A stretch of DNA of 64,000 nt from NCBI GenBank assembly GCA_036785705.1, contig JAWUZG010000029.1, positions 17,251,501 through 17,315,500 of the forward strand. Direction: 5' to 3'. Each line of letters starts with the position of its first letter. Positions within the stretch are counted from its first letter, which is position 1. Origin of the DNA: Acanthornis magna. Lineage: Eukaryota; Chordata; Aves; Passeriformes; Acanthizidae. Both the position numbers and the translations under genes were made by a program. Under the pieces are notes generated by a model, which saw nothing but the letters and a program-made list of their open reading frames with translations, did not search any database and had not been told where the DNA came from. Of the stretch, positions 52,801 through 58,205 are shown in pieces.

Positions 52801-55800
52801 TTTTGTTTTTGTTTGTTTGGTTTGGTTTGGTTTGGTTTTTAACAGAAGCCATTTAGGTTTGGAAAGTAAATGCTATATGGATAAGAAATCCTTTTCTGGA
52901 TGACCTAGAGTACAGATAAATGTGGAGATGATTCCTGTTAGAAAGATCTATATTGAGTGATCAGAAATCTTGCTAGAATATTTTAGTTCTAAATGAGTAG
53001 TTTCAAATGTACAGACCGTATCTTTTTCAAGCCATTCATTTGTATTAGTAACCTGAAACTTTACTCTTCGATGACATGTGTGGAATGTTGGGAGGATTTA
53101 TATGTCTTTTTTGTTTAGTTATGTTTTTGTTATATTTTGGGGTTTTTTCCTCCTACCCTCAAATTTAGGCGTCTTGCTGAAGCTCTTGAAATAGATGATA
53201 ATTCTGATCCTTTTAATATCCGTTCTTCTGGACCAAAGTACAGTGACCTTTTAAAAGACGATGCAAGGTATGTGTTCTAATGATGGCAGGTGTCATAAAG
53301 CAACAGTATTGAGAGCAAGAAGGGAAATGCAGAACAGTTCTATTTACTCTTCTAAAAATAGCTGCCTTAGCAGTACATGGCAGTTGATGTGCCCTTCTCA
53401 AGACCTCCAAAATGTGAACTTGAAAAGTAAGAAGTGCGTGACAGGTTGCTTTGTTCTGTAACAAGACCAGATTTAGAATGGGAACATCATTTTACACCAT
53501 TCTCACTATGAATCAGTACCTGTACTTCTCACATCTCTGCTGCTTTTACACAGAACCAACTTCCATCTTCGTGCTCCTTGTAAACATTTCAAAACAAAGA
53601 CAAAAACGATGGCTAAATAATGAAATATGCTCTCATTGCCTGCCATACTTCTCTCCACCAGTCTCATTTATTTTTTTCCTTACTTTTATTTTAAAAATAA
53701 AGAAATTGAATTAATAAAATGTTGGATGCAGAGTGAAGCCTGTGCCAGTGTGACTGCATAGAGGGTTGCTAGACTACAACATCCTAAAATGAGGCAATGT
53801 GAAATCAAGGTAATATCAAAAACATCACACCAATAAATACCTTGCAATCTGGAATGACAGGGAGGGATCAGACACATTTTTTAAAAGATGTTTAAATGAT
53901 GCATCATCTTAGAGTTTTTAGTCTTGTATGTGTTTGTGGGCATGACATTAGCTTTTACCAGGCCTAAATTTTTTAGAACAGCTTAATATGTTTTGTTCTT
54001 GCTCCAGTATTCTAATGCTGCATAAATACCATGGTTTTGTAAGGATGTTTGCTACTTGAAAATCCTTTATTTTATTTGCTGATGTGTTGAGATAAGTGAA
54101 GATTTTACAAAAGCAACCACTCAGAATTTAAGAGTAAGTTACATCTTCTTTAATTCCAGCTGATGAGCCCACTGCAAAATAGGAGCTGAATATTTTCATT
54201 GTGGAGCTACCGTTTTATTAGTATTTGCACTTAAAAGTGTTATTTTATAAGGACTGATATCTTAGTTGCATATAGAATATATTTGCTTTACCTTTTTCTG
54301 AAAACACAGGACACATTTTCAATACAGTGAGGAAGCAAAAATTTTACATTGTGTGTGTAGTCTCCTGCATTTTTTTTAGAGTAGAATTCTGTCCTATCTT
54401 TCTGCGAGCCACTACCCATAGTGCAGTGTTCATCTTTCATGAACAGAACTGACCAGAGTCATGCACTCTGTTCCAGATGGTCAAACAAATACCTTGAAAA
54501 GTAGCCTTAATGCTTCCACGCTCCTCCTTGTTCTTTCAGTGATTTTACTTGAGTTTCCTTTGTAGCCACTTTATACTGGTAATTTACAATAAACTAATAC
54601 ACCAAGGCTATCCTTACTGATTCATAGCTAAAGCAAAAGTTTTTGTTAGTGCTCAAGTCAATTACTTTGTACATTGAATTACTGGATTTCATTTATCTAG
54701 TTTTAAAGATAAATGTTTCTCTCCTTACATTAACACAGCTCTCTTTACAAGAGCAGCAATCTGCAATTTTTGAAATCTATGGCTCTATGAATTTACTTCC
54801 TTGACAGCTCTTGATGATCTCTTATCTCAGTAGTCTAGCAAAAAATTTAGCTTTCCATCATGCTGGCAGCATCCAGAAATTGTATCTGTGAGAGTATGTT
54901 TTTCAGGTGACTCAGCATTCTCAGTAATTTTTTGACAGATTAATTTATTCTTGCTTGAGGGCATCACTCCGGTAATGCAGGAGTTCAAGGCGTGTGGTTT
55001 TCTGCAGAGCATACGTTACAAATGGGATCTTAGAATGATGGAGAAACATGACAGATGCCTCCCTGTGCATTCAGAGTCACTGTCTCAAGAAGGCAGCAGC
55101 TGCCAAAGTCATTACTGGAATGGCATATTATCTCCTTTAGGCAATTAATTGATCTGTGTAGCTGATACATGGTCAAGAGCTGAAAGAAATGTATATCCAC
55201 AAATGAAGAAAACTTGAGAGAGCTGTGAGAACTCCTGATTTTGAGGTGTAATCTTTAGTTACAGAACTCTAAAGCTCCCAAAATGCAATACAACTCCAGG
55301 GAACAGGAAGAAGATAAGTAACTGTAAGCATGCCAAGATAATACGTCTCCTTTTTAGGACAGTGATAGGAGAAGGGGGCATCAGGAGTAGCATGGTAATG
55401 CTGCTGCATACTGACCTTGCTGATGTGTTTGTCAAGGTCTGATAAGGAGTCAAAAGGACAGTCTCTCCACCATATAGTGCTACATGAAGAGATACTCTGC
55501 TGCAATGGGGAATCAGTTTTGTAGCATGGAGATGACTGTACCAACTGAGCACAAATCAGGGGGTGCAGATCCACTGGGTGGATACTTCAGCACTGTCCTT
55601 TCTAAGAAGCTCCAGAACTAGACACAGAGAGTAAGCAAATGCTCAGGTTGATCTGTTGACATGAAGCTGGAGAATAGACTGGCACTAGTAGCAATGTCCA
55701 GTTGGATATGGATGATTTTGAGGCTGAAATCTGATGAATTAAGACTACTGGAGAAAGAGAGAACATCTGGAATATCTAGCCACCTAGGGCTACACAGAAA

Positions 55801-57392
55801 ATAATTTTCTTAGTTTACCCCCACCTGTGCAAAACCCCACTGTATTATGGACTATGAAAATTTCTGGTTTTATAGACTCTTGAAGGGCTTTTTTTTTTAA
55901 TGTATCCCCCAGTGCTTCCTTAGTATGCTTTTAAAGGTTATACGTCAGATGCTGGTGGATCCTCTCATTAGATTGTTGATTACATTTTTTTCTTATCTGC
56001 CATGATCACTTCACCTTGAAATTTCGGTGTTCTTGGCTGGCGTTCTGTATAGTATGTGCTTTCTAACCCTCTGAATCCTAAAGGTATCAGTGGTTTTGGT
56101 TAGGTTTTTTGTTGTTGGGTTGGGGTTTTTTGTTTGGGGATTGGGGTTTTTTTGAACTTGAGATTATTGGTGTAATATTCTTTCCAAAGCCTCATACCAT
56201 GAGCTGACTGTATTTCACACCTTAGGTGTCTGGAGGTCCCTTTCTTTTTAACTTTACCAGTCCAGGTCCTTTTTCCCATTCTTCTAGTGTTAGACTTCTC
56301 TCTACTGAAGACCCAGTAGTTCTCATAGCTACACACAATGTCCATGTATTGTTGCTAAACCTTGAAGTTTTACCAGTGATGGGCTAAGTCCATTGTATCT
56401 GATCAAGTGATAGCTGAGCTATTCAATGTTGTCATTTTGCACAGTTTTTTTGAGACACCTTGGTCTTATGATGATACATTCACTTCAGCATCCAGAATTT
56501 TTGTAGGTCATCTACCAAAGATAGTTGTGCTTGCCTTGGTAGGCACTTCTGGACTGGTTAAATTCTGACATCATTCACAAAGTGGTACGGTGTTGGTATG
56601 GAATAGTGCCTGGTTTTTGAAGAATTATTTATTACCAACCAGCTTTGAGATACGAAATCTTCAAGGTAGCCTTTTTTCCCCATGGGAATGGTGGCCTAAC
56701 AAATAGCAACCTTACTTTTAGAGTTAGTTTACCTGCTTATTTAAGAGCAGAGCACAAAGTTTGCCCTTAACTGAGAGACTTGAAGTACTGTGATGAAGCT
56801 AGTTACAAAAAAAATACTTCAAACAAATCCTTAGTATCTCACATCAAGAATGTTTTGTTTGCTTGCAAGTAGCCTTATGCTGCTTCTCGCATTCTTAATA
56901 ATTTGTTATACTAAGTGAGCTGAAGACCAAAGTCAGCAAACTTTTCCTCTCTTTTGGAACTCTACCCTGTTTACCCTATCCCCATTTTTGTGTCTCATCA
57001 TGTATTGTAATTAAGTAAATTAATGACAAGTAATTAAAAAAAAGATCAAAATGACAACTTTAAAATCTACATTATTCATATGAAAATGTAGAATTGTATT
57101 GTCAGACAGTCATAGAATTTTATTCTGGGTTCCAGTTGTTGAAGGGGAAATAATTATTTTTGTAATAGTGATGACACACTAACCGTCTTTTAATGTGAGT
57201 GAAGCTTCTGCTTCAGTCAGTTGTGTTCTTTAATTTTGTTCTTGTTGAAAAATATTACAAAGTATGAAGATATTTTACCTTTGTGCACTCTCTTGCCTCG
57301 TTAACCTAGAATGCTGTTTTTGCAGGAAGGATATAAAATTTGTCAGTGATGTTGAGAAGGAAATGAGAATGCTCGTGGAAGCTGTGAATAAG
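6820..57392 (+). CDS. NFX1: NFX1, NF-X1-type zinc finger protein (partial gene, 20 exons seen)
   Basis: Nuclear zinc-finger protein. Human NFX1 is described as a transcriptional regulator with RING-dependent E3 ubiquitin-ligase activity. Its long isoform binds poly(A)-binding protein through PAM2 and uses an R3H domain. Joining 6820-7866, 10942-11103, 21635-21712, 23970-24075, 31172-31243, 32994-33133, 34069-34168, 34301-34518, 35255-35352, 36712-36742, 37923-38005, 38544-38652, 44786-44905, 45631-45710, 46049-46279, 46542-46615, 49187-49288, 52613-52654, 53169-53267 and 57326-57392 gives one open frame of about 1,019 residues. It follows human NFX1 (1,120 residues, recalled) closely from the RING onward. 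Order: PAM2-like segment, basic/Ser-rich linker, RING at about residues 363-420, NF-X1 fingers to about residue 890, then the start of the R3H region. The first coding exon and the last exons lie outside the window. All junctions are GT-AG and in phase. Confidence 0.96.
7867..10941. other. Intron 2 of NFX1
   Basis: Apart from the LTR-like block at about 9285-10070, I see no gene or recognisable repeat. Several A/T-rich stretches precede the acceptor TTTGCAG at 10935-10941. Confidence 0.8.
9285..10070 (-). mobile_element. Probable solo LTR of an endogenous retrovirus (family not identified)
   Basis: A block of different composition from its surroundings. TATATTTTATTTAA near 9305 would be a reversed poly(A) region, a purine-rich stretch follows (9325-9375), then GC-rich text with 'ccgaaaagtatagaatccaa' at about 9496 and a G-run at 9560-9573. 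Boundaries TGTTGATACC (about 9287) and TTATACA (about 10069) would give TG...CA ends on the minus strand, but I could not find a convincing target-site duplication. Open frames of about 140 codons on both strands inside it look non-coding. Confidence 0.5.
10942..11103 (+). CDS. NFX1: NFX1 exon 3: RING-type finger, first part
   Basis: Encodes [20 protein letters not shown] and continues through [20 protein letters not shown] to SQAE. The zinc ligands CxxC, CxxC, HxxxLNC are all present, as in the human RING (PHD-like) finger linked to E3 ligase activity. Acceptor AG at 10940-10941, donor GTTGGT at 11104 (non-consensus beyond GT). Reading through the donor gives a run of about 45 residues before a stop, which is intronic. 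Phase 1 to phase 1. Confidence 0.96.
11265..11820 (-). mobile_element. LTR-like block, family unknown
   Basis: Composition shifts sharply to GC-rich text with a CACGTG at 11519 and a TTTTATTTGAA at about 11364 that could be a reversed poly(A) region. No reading frame looks coding. Boundaries and duplication are not resolved, so this could also be an internal piece of a retroviral element. Confidence 0.35.
11860..12300 (-). mobile_element. Solo LTR, probably ERV1-like
   Basis: On the minus strand it runs TGTGAGAAATTAAG to CATTTCTAACA, i.e. TG...CA ends, and is flanked by a direct GCTG at 11856-11859 and 12301-12304. A four-base duplication suits gamma-type (ERV1) integration. It contains CCCATTGGATGGG at about 12055 (CCAAT-like, both strands) and a reversed AATAAA-like region near the left end. 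No internal viral gene adjoins it. Confidence 0.6.
13020..13038. other. Perfect 9-bp palindrome with one central base
   Basis: tgcatagtc (13020-13028), a single a, gactatgca (13030-13038). It lies about 130 bases left of the LTR-like block at 13165 and may be chance. Confidence 0.7.
13165..13715 (-). mobile_element. Probable LTR fragment
   Basis: An A/T-rich left part with 'aaccaaactttactggcaaa' at about 13197, a purine-only tract at 13340-13380, then a GC-rich right part. The layout is like that at 27530-28045 and is what a reversed R-U5 then U3 would look like. No target duplication found and edges are rough. Confidence 0.4.
14653..14678. repeat. (GT)n microsatellite
   Basis: About 12 uninterrupted GT units ending in GCG. 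It lies in intron 3 of NFX1. Confidence 0.95.
15640..16340 (-). mobile_element. Probable LTR with internal 80-bp direct repeat
   Basis: GC-shifted block with 'caactttattcaaatgaagg' near 15677 (would be a reversed poly(A) region), a C-run at 15883-15892, and two imperfect direct repeats at about 16048-16135 and 16136-16210 that both begin with (T)AAGACCCCCA and include TTCTTCCAGA and GAAGAC. Repeated U3 segments of this kind are common in LTRs. Family and exact ends are unknown. Confidence 0.45.
17060..17400 (-). mobile_element. Probable LTR fragment (LTR-C)
   Basis: Contains TTTGTTTATTCATCGCCAGG at 17090-17109 followed by GGGGGATAGCTCCACCAG, matching in pattern the block at 34615-34975 (GCGCCAGATGCAGGGAGCAT AGCTCCAC). 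TTTTATACA at about 17163 could be a reversed TATA box. The ends are not resolved. Confidence 0.5.
20019..20275 (+). repeat. Tandem duplication inside LTR-A copy 1
   Basis: A segment of about 110-130 bases that runs from 'actgac(c/t)aa' through a run of C-rich text to 'ggttgga' and 'ggtgag' appears twice (starting about 20024 and 20136), with a further partial copy to about 20270. The inverted copy at 26220-26385 has the segment once, so the extra copies arose within this LTR. Confidence 0.7.
20317..21241 (+). mobile_element. LTR-B copy 1 (TGTCTTGG...GAACA), nested in LTR-A
   Basis: A 925-bp element with TG...CA ends and an exact five-base duplication GTTAA at 20312-20316 and 21242-21246. The uninterrupted inverted LTR-A copy near 26185-26205 shows the empty site (reverse complement GTTAGGTTAATAAATCACTT). 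The middle, about 20560-20960, is GC- and CpG-rich and yields a 208-codon open frame (20548-21174) without any recognisable protein. Which strand is retroviral sense was not settled. The sign given is relative to the other copies. Confidence 0.88.
21635..21712 (+). CDS. NFX1: NFX1 exon 4: end of RING finger
   Basis: Encodes (D)[17 protein letters not shown] to CFCG. CPAC supplies the last pair of RING ligands and CFCG opens the NF-X1 finger region. Acceptor CTACAG, donor GTAAGT at 21713. Joined to exon 3 the text reads SQAE-DGNNGW against human SQADGQSGW, one residue longer. The exon is 78 nt, phase 1 on both sides. Confidence 0.95.
21713..23969. other. Intron 4 of NFX1
   Basis: A/T-rich. 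I see no gene or mobile element, only short poly-T runs near 23560 and 23900. Confidence 0.75.
23970..24075 (+). CDS. NFX1: NFX1 exon 5: first NF-X1 finger
   Basis: Encodes (G)[19 protein letters not shown] and then [15 protein letters not shown], matching the human start of the zinc-finger array ([20 protein letters not shown]). Acceptor TTTAG at 23965-23969, donor GTAAGT at 24076. The exon is 106 nt and ends after two bases of a codon. Confidence 0.95.
25999..27112 (-). mobile_element. LTR-A copy 2 (ERVL-like solo LTR), inverted
   Basis: On the minus strand it starts TGTGTTGGTTTTGTTTGG and ends CCATGACA. Flanks ATCCC (25994-25998) and TTCCC (27113-27117) agree at four of five bases. Locally about 95 percent identical to copy 1 over the segment around 26400-26530, judged by eye. 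This copy lacks the LTR-B insertion and the internal duplication. Open frames of 134 and 144 codons on the two strands are not recognisable proteins. Confidence 0.85.
27530..28045 (-). mobile_element. Probable LTR fragment
   Basis: An A-rich, AATAAGC-like left part with 'acatcaccaattatctaaat' at about 27706, and a right part with 'cttttataggcccaattcag' (possible reversed TATA) at about 27875. Arrangement is like the block at 13165-13715. No terminal repeats or duplication identified. Confidence 0.4.
31172..31243 (+). CDS. NFX1: NFX1 exon 6: NF-X1 finger
   Basis: Encodes (I)[20 protein letters not shown] then GQT, almost identical to human [20 protein letters not shown]. Acceptor AG at 31170-31171, donor GTAAGA at 31244. 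The split codon to the next exon becomes Ser (AG|T) where human has Arg. Confidence 0.95.
31244..32993. other. Intron 6 of NFX1
   Basis: A/T-rich. It contains a 21-base tandem duplication (31749-31790) and a T/G-rich tract at about 32215-32250. No gene or mobile element seen. Confidence 0.75.
31749..31790. repeat. Two tandem 21-base units
   Basis: The unit gacctgaaagctatctttcc(a) occurs at 31749-31769 and again at 31770-31790 with one difference near the end. Confidence 0.9.
32994..33133 (+). CDS. NFX1: NFX1 exon 7: NF-X1 fingers
   Basis: Encodes [19 protein letters not shown] then [20 protein letters not shown], carrying the canonical C-G-x-H-x-C-x3-C-H-x-G-x-C-x2-C spacing of an NF-X1 finger. 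Acceptor CTACAG at 32988-32993, donor GTAAGT at 33134. The exon is 140 nt and ends after one base of a codon. Confidence 0.96.
33134..34068. other. Intron 7 of NFX1
   Basis: A/T-rich, no recognisable gene or repeat. Ends in a good polypyrimidine acceptor TTTCTTTCAG. Confidence 0.75.
34069..34168 (+). CDS. NFX1: NFX1 exon 8
   Basis: Encodes [20 protein letters not shown] then [14 protein letters not shown], matching human VCYCGSTSRDVLCG...DGFGDFSCLKICGK. Donor GTAAGG at 34169. The intron that follows is only 132 nt. Confidence 0.95.
34301..34518 (+). CDS. NFX1: NFX1 exon 9: NF-X1 fingers
   Basis: Encodes [20 protein letters not shown], then [20 protein letters not shown], and [17 protein letters not shown]. 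It includes a full NF-X1 finger and the conserved CPCGQTPLS linker. Acceptor TTTCCAG at 34294-34300, donor GTAATT at 34519. The exon is 218 nt, and its closing base combines with exon 10 to give Glu (Asp in human). Confidence 0.96.
34519..35254. other. Intron 9 of NFX1
   Basis: Contains the LTR-like block at about 34615-34975. The remaining 35000-35254 is unique-looking. An open frame from 35068 to 35364 runs through this acceptor into exon 10, but its first part is intronic. Confidence 0.75.
34615..34975 (-). mobile_element. Probable LTR fragment (LTR-C)
   Basis: Begins near CATTAAGAAGCAGGCATTCT and includes GCGCCAGATGCAGGGAGCAT followed by AGCTCCAC. The same arrangement occurs at 17060-17400. 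GCTTATATACC at about 34709 could be a reversed TATA box. Ends not resolved. Confidence 0.55.
35255..35352 (+). CDS. NFX1: NFX1 exon 10: NF-X1 finger
   Basis: Encodes (E)[20 protein letters not shown] then [12 protein letters not shown], matching human [20 protein letters not shown]. Acceptor GCCAG at 35250-35254, donor GTGAGT at 35353. Ends on a codon boundary. Confidence 0.95.
35353..36711. other. Intron 10 of NFX1
   Basis: A/T-rich with no gene or mobile element seen. Acceptor TTTCCTAG at 36704-36711. Confidence 0.75.
36712..36742 (+). CDS. NFX1: NFX1 exon 11: 31-nt microexon
   Basis: Encodes [10 protein letters not shown] plus one base, aligning to human ELPCTSLKSE. Acceptor CTAG at 36708-36711, donor GTACAA at 36743 (weak match). 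The following exon starts in the required phase. Skipping it would shift the frame, because 31 is not a multiple of three. Confidence 0.9.
36743..37922. other. Intron 11 of NFX1
   Basis: Contains the (TA)-rich palindromic tract at 36768-36830 and otherwise unique A/T-rich sequence. No gene recognised. Confidence 0.75.
36768..36830. repeat. TA-rich palindromic tract
   Basis: About 60 bases of TATATA, AATTATA and TATAATT words that can fold back on themselves in several registers. It starts 26 bases after the donor of the 31-nt exon. Confidence 0.9.
37923..38005 (+). CDS. NFX1: NFX1 exon 12: NF-X1 finger
   Basis: Encodes (A)[19 protein letters not shown] and then KCNEVCCV, matching human [26 protein letters not shown] almost exactly. 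Acceptor AATAG at 37918-37922, donor GTAAGT at 38006. Confidence 0.96.
38006..38543. other. Intron 12 of NFX1
   Basis: Unique-looking sequence, no gene or repeat recognised. Confidence 0.75.
38544..38652 (+). CDS. NFX1: NFX1 exon 13: NF-X1 finger
   Basis: Encodes [20 protein letters not shown] then [16 protein letters not shown], matching human [20 protein letters not shown] and [16 protein letters not shown]. Acceptor CTTAG at 38539-38543, donor GTGAGT at 38653. Ends after one base of a Ser codon. Confidence 0.96.
39825..40775 (-). mobile_element. LTR-B copy 2, inverted
   Basis: Starts TGTTGGAGGTTGG and ends TCAAATGAAGACA, the reverse complement of the LTR-B ends. Flanks CCCTG (39820-39824) and CCATG (40776-40780) agree at four of five bases. 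The core at 40140-40440 is very GC- and CpG-rich. Open frames of 110-139 codons across it are not recognisable proteins. Strand is relative to copy 1. Confidence 0.85.
41742..42848 (+). mobile_element. LTR-A copy 3 (ERVL-like solo LTR)
   Basis: Similar throughout to the LTR-A at 59522: 'gctgctagaagtttccccca', a TATTTAAGAAGG element at about 41918, repeated GGAGCAG motifs, and AAATAAATTCAG near 42663 as a possible poly(A) signal. The 5' end is damaged (TACTGAGTTTGCATCC) and the 3' end reads GTCACTTTAA rather than CATGACA, so the limits are approximate and no duplication was found. Confidence 0.72.
43433..43456. repeat. (GT)n microsatellite
   Basis: About ten GT units interrupted by one AT. 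Confidence 0.9.
44786..44905 (+). CDS. NFX1: NFX1 exon 14: NF-X1 finger
   Basis: Encodes (S)[19 protein letters not shown] then [20 protein letters not shown], matching human [20 protein letters not shown]. Acceptor TTTCAG at 44780-44785, donor GTAAGT at 44906. A T/G-rich tract begins about 30 bases downstream of the donor. Confidence 0.96.
44906..45630. other. Intron 14 of NFX1
   Basis: Starts with the T/G-rich tract at 44935-45028. The remainder is unique A/T-rich sequence. Confidence 0.8.
44935..45028. repeat. T/G-rich low-complexity tract
   Basis: Runs of T broken by GG and GGG on the plus (transcribed-sense) strand, 30 bases after the exon 14 donor. Confidence 0.9.
45631..45710 (+). 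CDS. NFX1: NFX1 exon 15
   Basis: Encodes (V)[19 protein letters not shown] then WCMGKHE, nearly identical to human [20 protein letters not shown]. Acceptor CTGCAG at 45625-45630, donor GTAAGT at 45711. Ends on a codon boundary. Confidence 0.96.
45711..46048. other. Intron 15 of NFX1
   Basis: 338 bases of unique-looking sequence ending in a strong pyrimidine tract and CTTTCAG. Confidence 0.8.
46049..46279 (+). CDS. NFX1: NFX1 exon 16: NF-X1 fingers
   Basis: Encodes [18 protein letters not shown], then [27 protein letters not shown] and [20 protein letters not shown]. Two NF-X1-type fingers with all Cys/His ligands retained relative to human. 231 nt, in frame at both ends, so skipping it would keep the frame. 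Donor GTTAGA at 46280 is a weak match. Confidence 0.96.
46280..46541. other. Intron 16 of NFX1
   Basis: 262 bases with no recognisable element. Acceptor TGGCAG has a short, weak pyrimidine tract. Confidence 0.8.
46542..46615 (+). CDS. NFX1: NFX1 exon 17
   Basis: Encodes [20 protein letters not shown] then NTYQ plus two bases, matching human [20 protein letters not shown]. This is the last Cys-rich unit of the finger array. Donor GTTGGT at 46616. Confidence 0.96.
46616..49186. other. Intron 17 of NFX1
   Basis: Unique A/T-rich sequence with an A/C-rich low-complexity stretch at 48138-48190. No gene or mobile element recognised. Confidence 0.75.
49187..49288 (+). CDS. NFX1: NFX1 exon 18
   Basis: Encodes (R)[18 protein letters not shown] then [15 protein letters not shown], matching human RIAAISMASKITDMQLGGSV. 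It lies between the finger array and the R3H domain. 102 nt, so skipping would keep the frame. Donor GTAAGG at 49289. Confidence 0.96.
49471..49624. repeat. Two tandem 77-base units
   Basis: Units 49471-49547 and 49548-49624 both begin GGTTTTGCTTTC, share GTTCTCTGTCATTGTCTGA, and end in AATACA(A/G)CT, with about ten differences between them. Confidence 0.9.
49763..50726 (+). mobile_element. LTR-B copy 3
   Basis: TGTCTTGG...CAACA, 964 bp, flanked by an exact five-base duplication CCATA at 49758-49762 and 50727-50731. Same orientation as copy 1, opposite to copy 2. A GC-rich core contains about three 20-25-base repeats with GGCAGGCAGGGC at 50279-50345. Open frames of 175-191 codons on the minus strand follow this core and are not recognisable proteins. 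Confidence 0.9.
50279..50345. repeat. Short tandem repeats in the LTR-B core
   Basis: Three imperfect units of 20-25 bases that share CAGGCAGGGC. LTR-B copy 1 has fewer units at the same place (about 20850-20882). Confidence 0.7.
52613..52654 (+). CDS. NFX1: NFX1 exon 19: 42-nt exon
   Basis: Encodes (R)[13 protein letters not shown] plus two bases, matching human RLECDEECSALERK. Acceptor TTCAG at 52608-52612, donor GTGGGC at 52655, a weak 5' splice site. Skipping removes 14 codons and keeps the frame. Confidence 0.92.
52655..53168. other. Intron 19 of NFX1
   Basis: Opens with a T/G-rich tract (52675-52842). The rest is unique. Acceptor ATTTAG at 53163-53168. Confidence 0.8.
52675..52842. 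repeat. Long T/G-rich low-complexity tract
   Basis: About 170 bases of GTTTT, GGTTT and G-run text on the sense strand, starting about 20 bases after the exon 19 donor. Confidence 0.9.
53169..53267 (+). CDS. NFX1: NFX1 exon 20
   Basis: Encodes (R)[19 protein letters not shown] then [13 protein letters not shown], matching human [20 protein letters not shown]. 99 nt, frame-neutral. Donor GTATGT at 53268. Confidence 0.95.
53268..57325. other. Intron 20 of NFX1
   Basis: No mobile element recognised. It has a G-run cluster at 56116-56149. The rest is unique-looking, A/T-rich sequence. Confidence 0.7.
56116..56149 (+). other. G-quadruplex-like cluster of four G-runs
   Basis: GGG, GGGG, GGGG and GGGG with short TT and ATT loops and one longer T-rich loop of about ten bases, on the sense strand. 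Part of a T/G-rich stretch from about 56095. Confidence 0.7.
57326..57392 (+). CDS. NFX1: NFX1 exon 21: start of the R3H region
   Basis: Encodes (R)[19 protein letters not shown] then VNK, matching human [20 protein letters not shown]. The R3H domain, which binds single-stranded nucleic acid in this family, begins about here. Its conserved R-x3-H core and the C-terminus are not in the window. Acceptor TTGCAG at 57320-57325, donor GTCAGT at 57393. Confidence 0.95.
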
Positions 57393-58205
57393 GTCAGTAT
57401 TCAGAAACTCTGTATGGATTCTAAGAATTGGTTTCGTTTGGGGGGAGTTTGGTATTACTAAACTTTATTAATACTAGTAGTTATGAGTTGACACTAGATC
57501 TGTTTGGGCTCCAGTATAGTACACAGTGTAATTGTAAAAAGAATAAAATTTTTAGGAGACCTAGTAGTTCAGGGTCACTTTGGTGCCAAACTTTGCTTAA
57601 AGATTCAAGCAGTGCTAGGCTTTAGTGTATCAATGGATTATCATCAATTTTTGGATCTCCATTAATAAAATATTAATTGTCAAAAATTATGTTTAAACAT
57701 TCAGTCTTTGAGGAGGAAAGCCAAGGTACTTCTGATCCCTGTAGTGGAGCTTGCTCACAATTTTTTTGATAACTTCCTATATTTGCCAGAGCATGAGGTT
57801 GTCCTTCTATAAGAAAACCTGGATTCAGCCAGTGTTTGGGTGGCTCCAGTATACTCACAGAGATTGTTACCACAGACACAATCATACATTTTTCAGTGAT
57901 ACCACCTTCAGGTCTGTCAGGTTAGCTTGCTGCTGCACCATGAAAGACCCAGTATATGTGGTTCCAAGAACTCTGTAAACTATACTATCCTCAGTTGCTC
58001 TTAGCTCCAGAAGGAGCTAATCTTCTGTAGAAAGCATAATTTTGGTCCCCCTAGGCCCTAAGGATAGTTACTTAACTTTATTCCTTCAAAAAAATATGGA
58101 TGATGTTTCTTAAGCAGTCTTTGTGCTTGTCCATCTGTCTAATGTTTTGCCTATTGTTTTCATTATTGGAATGAGAGTCTAAAATGAGTAAATCTGTGTC
58201 TAGTT

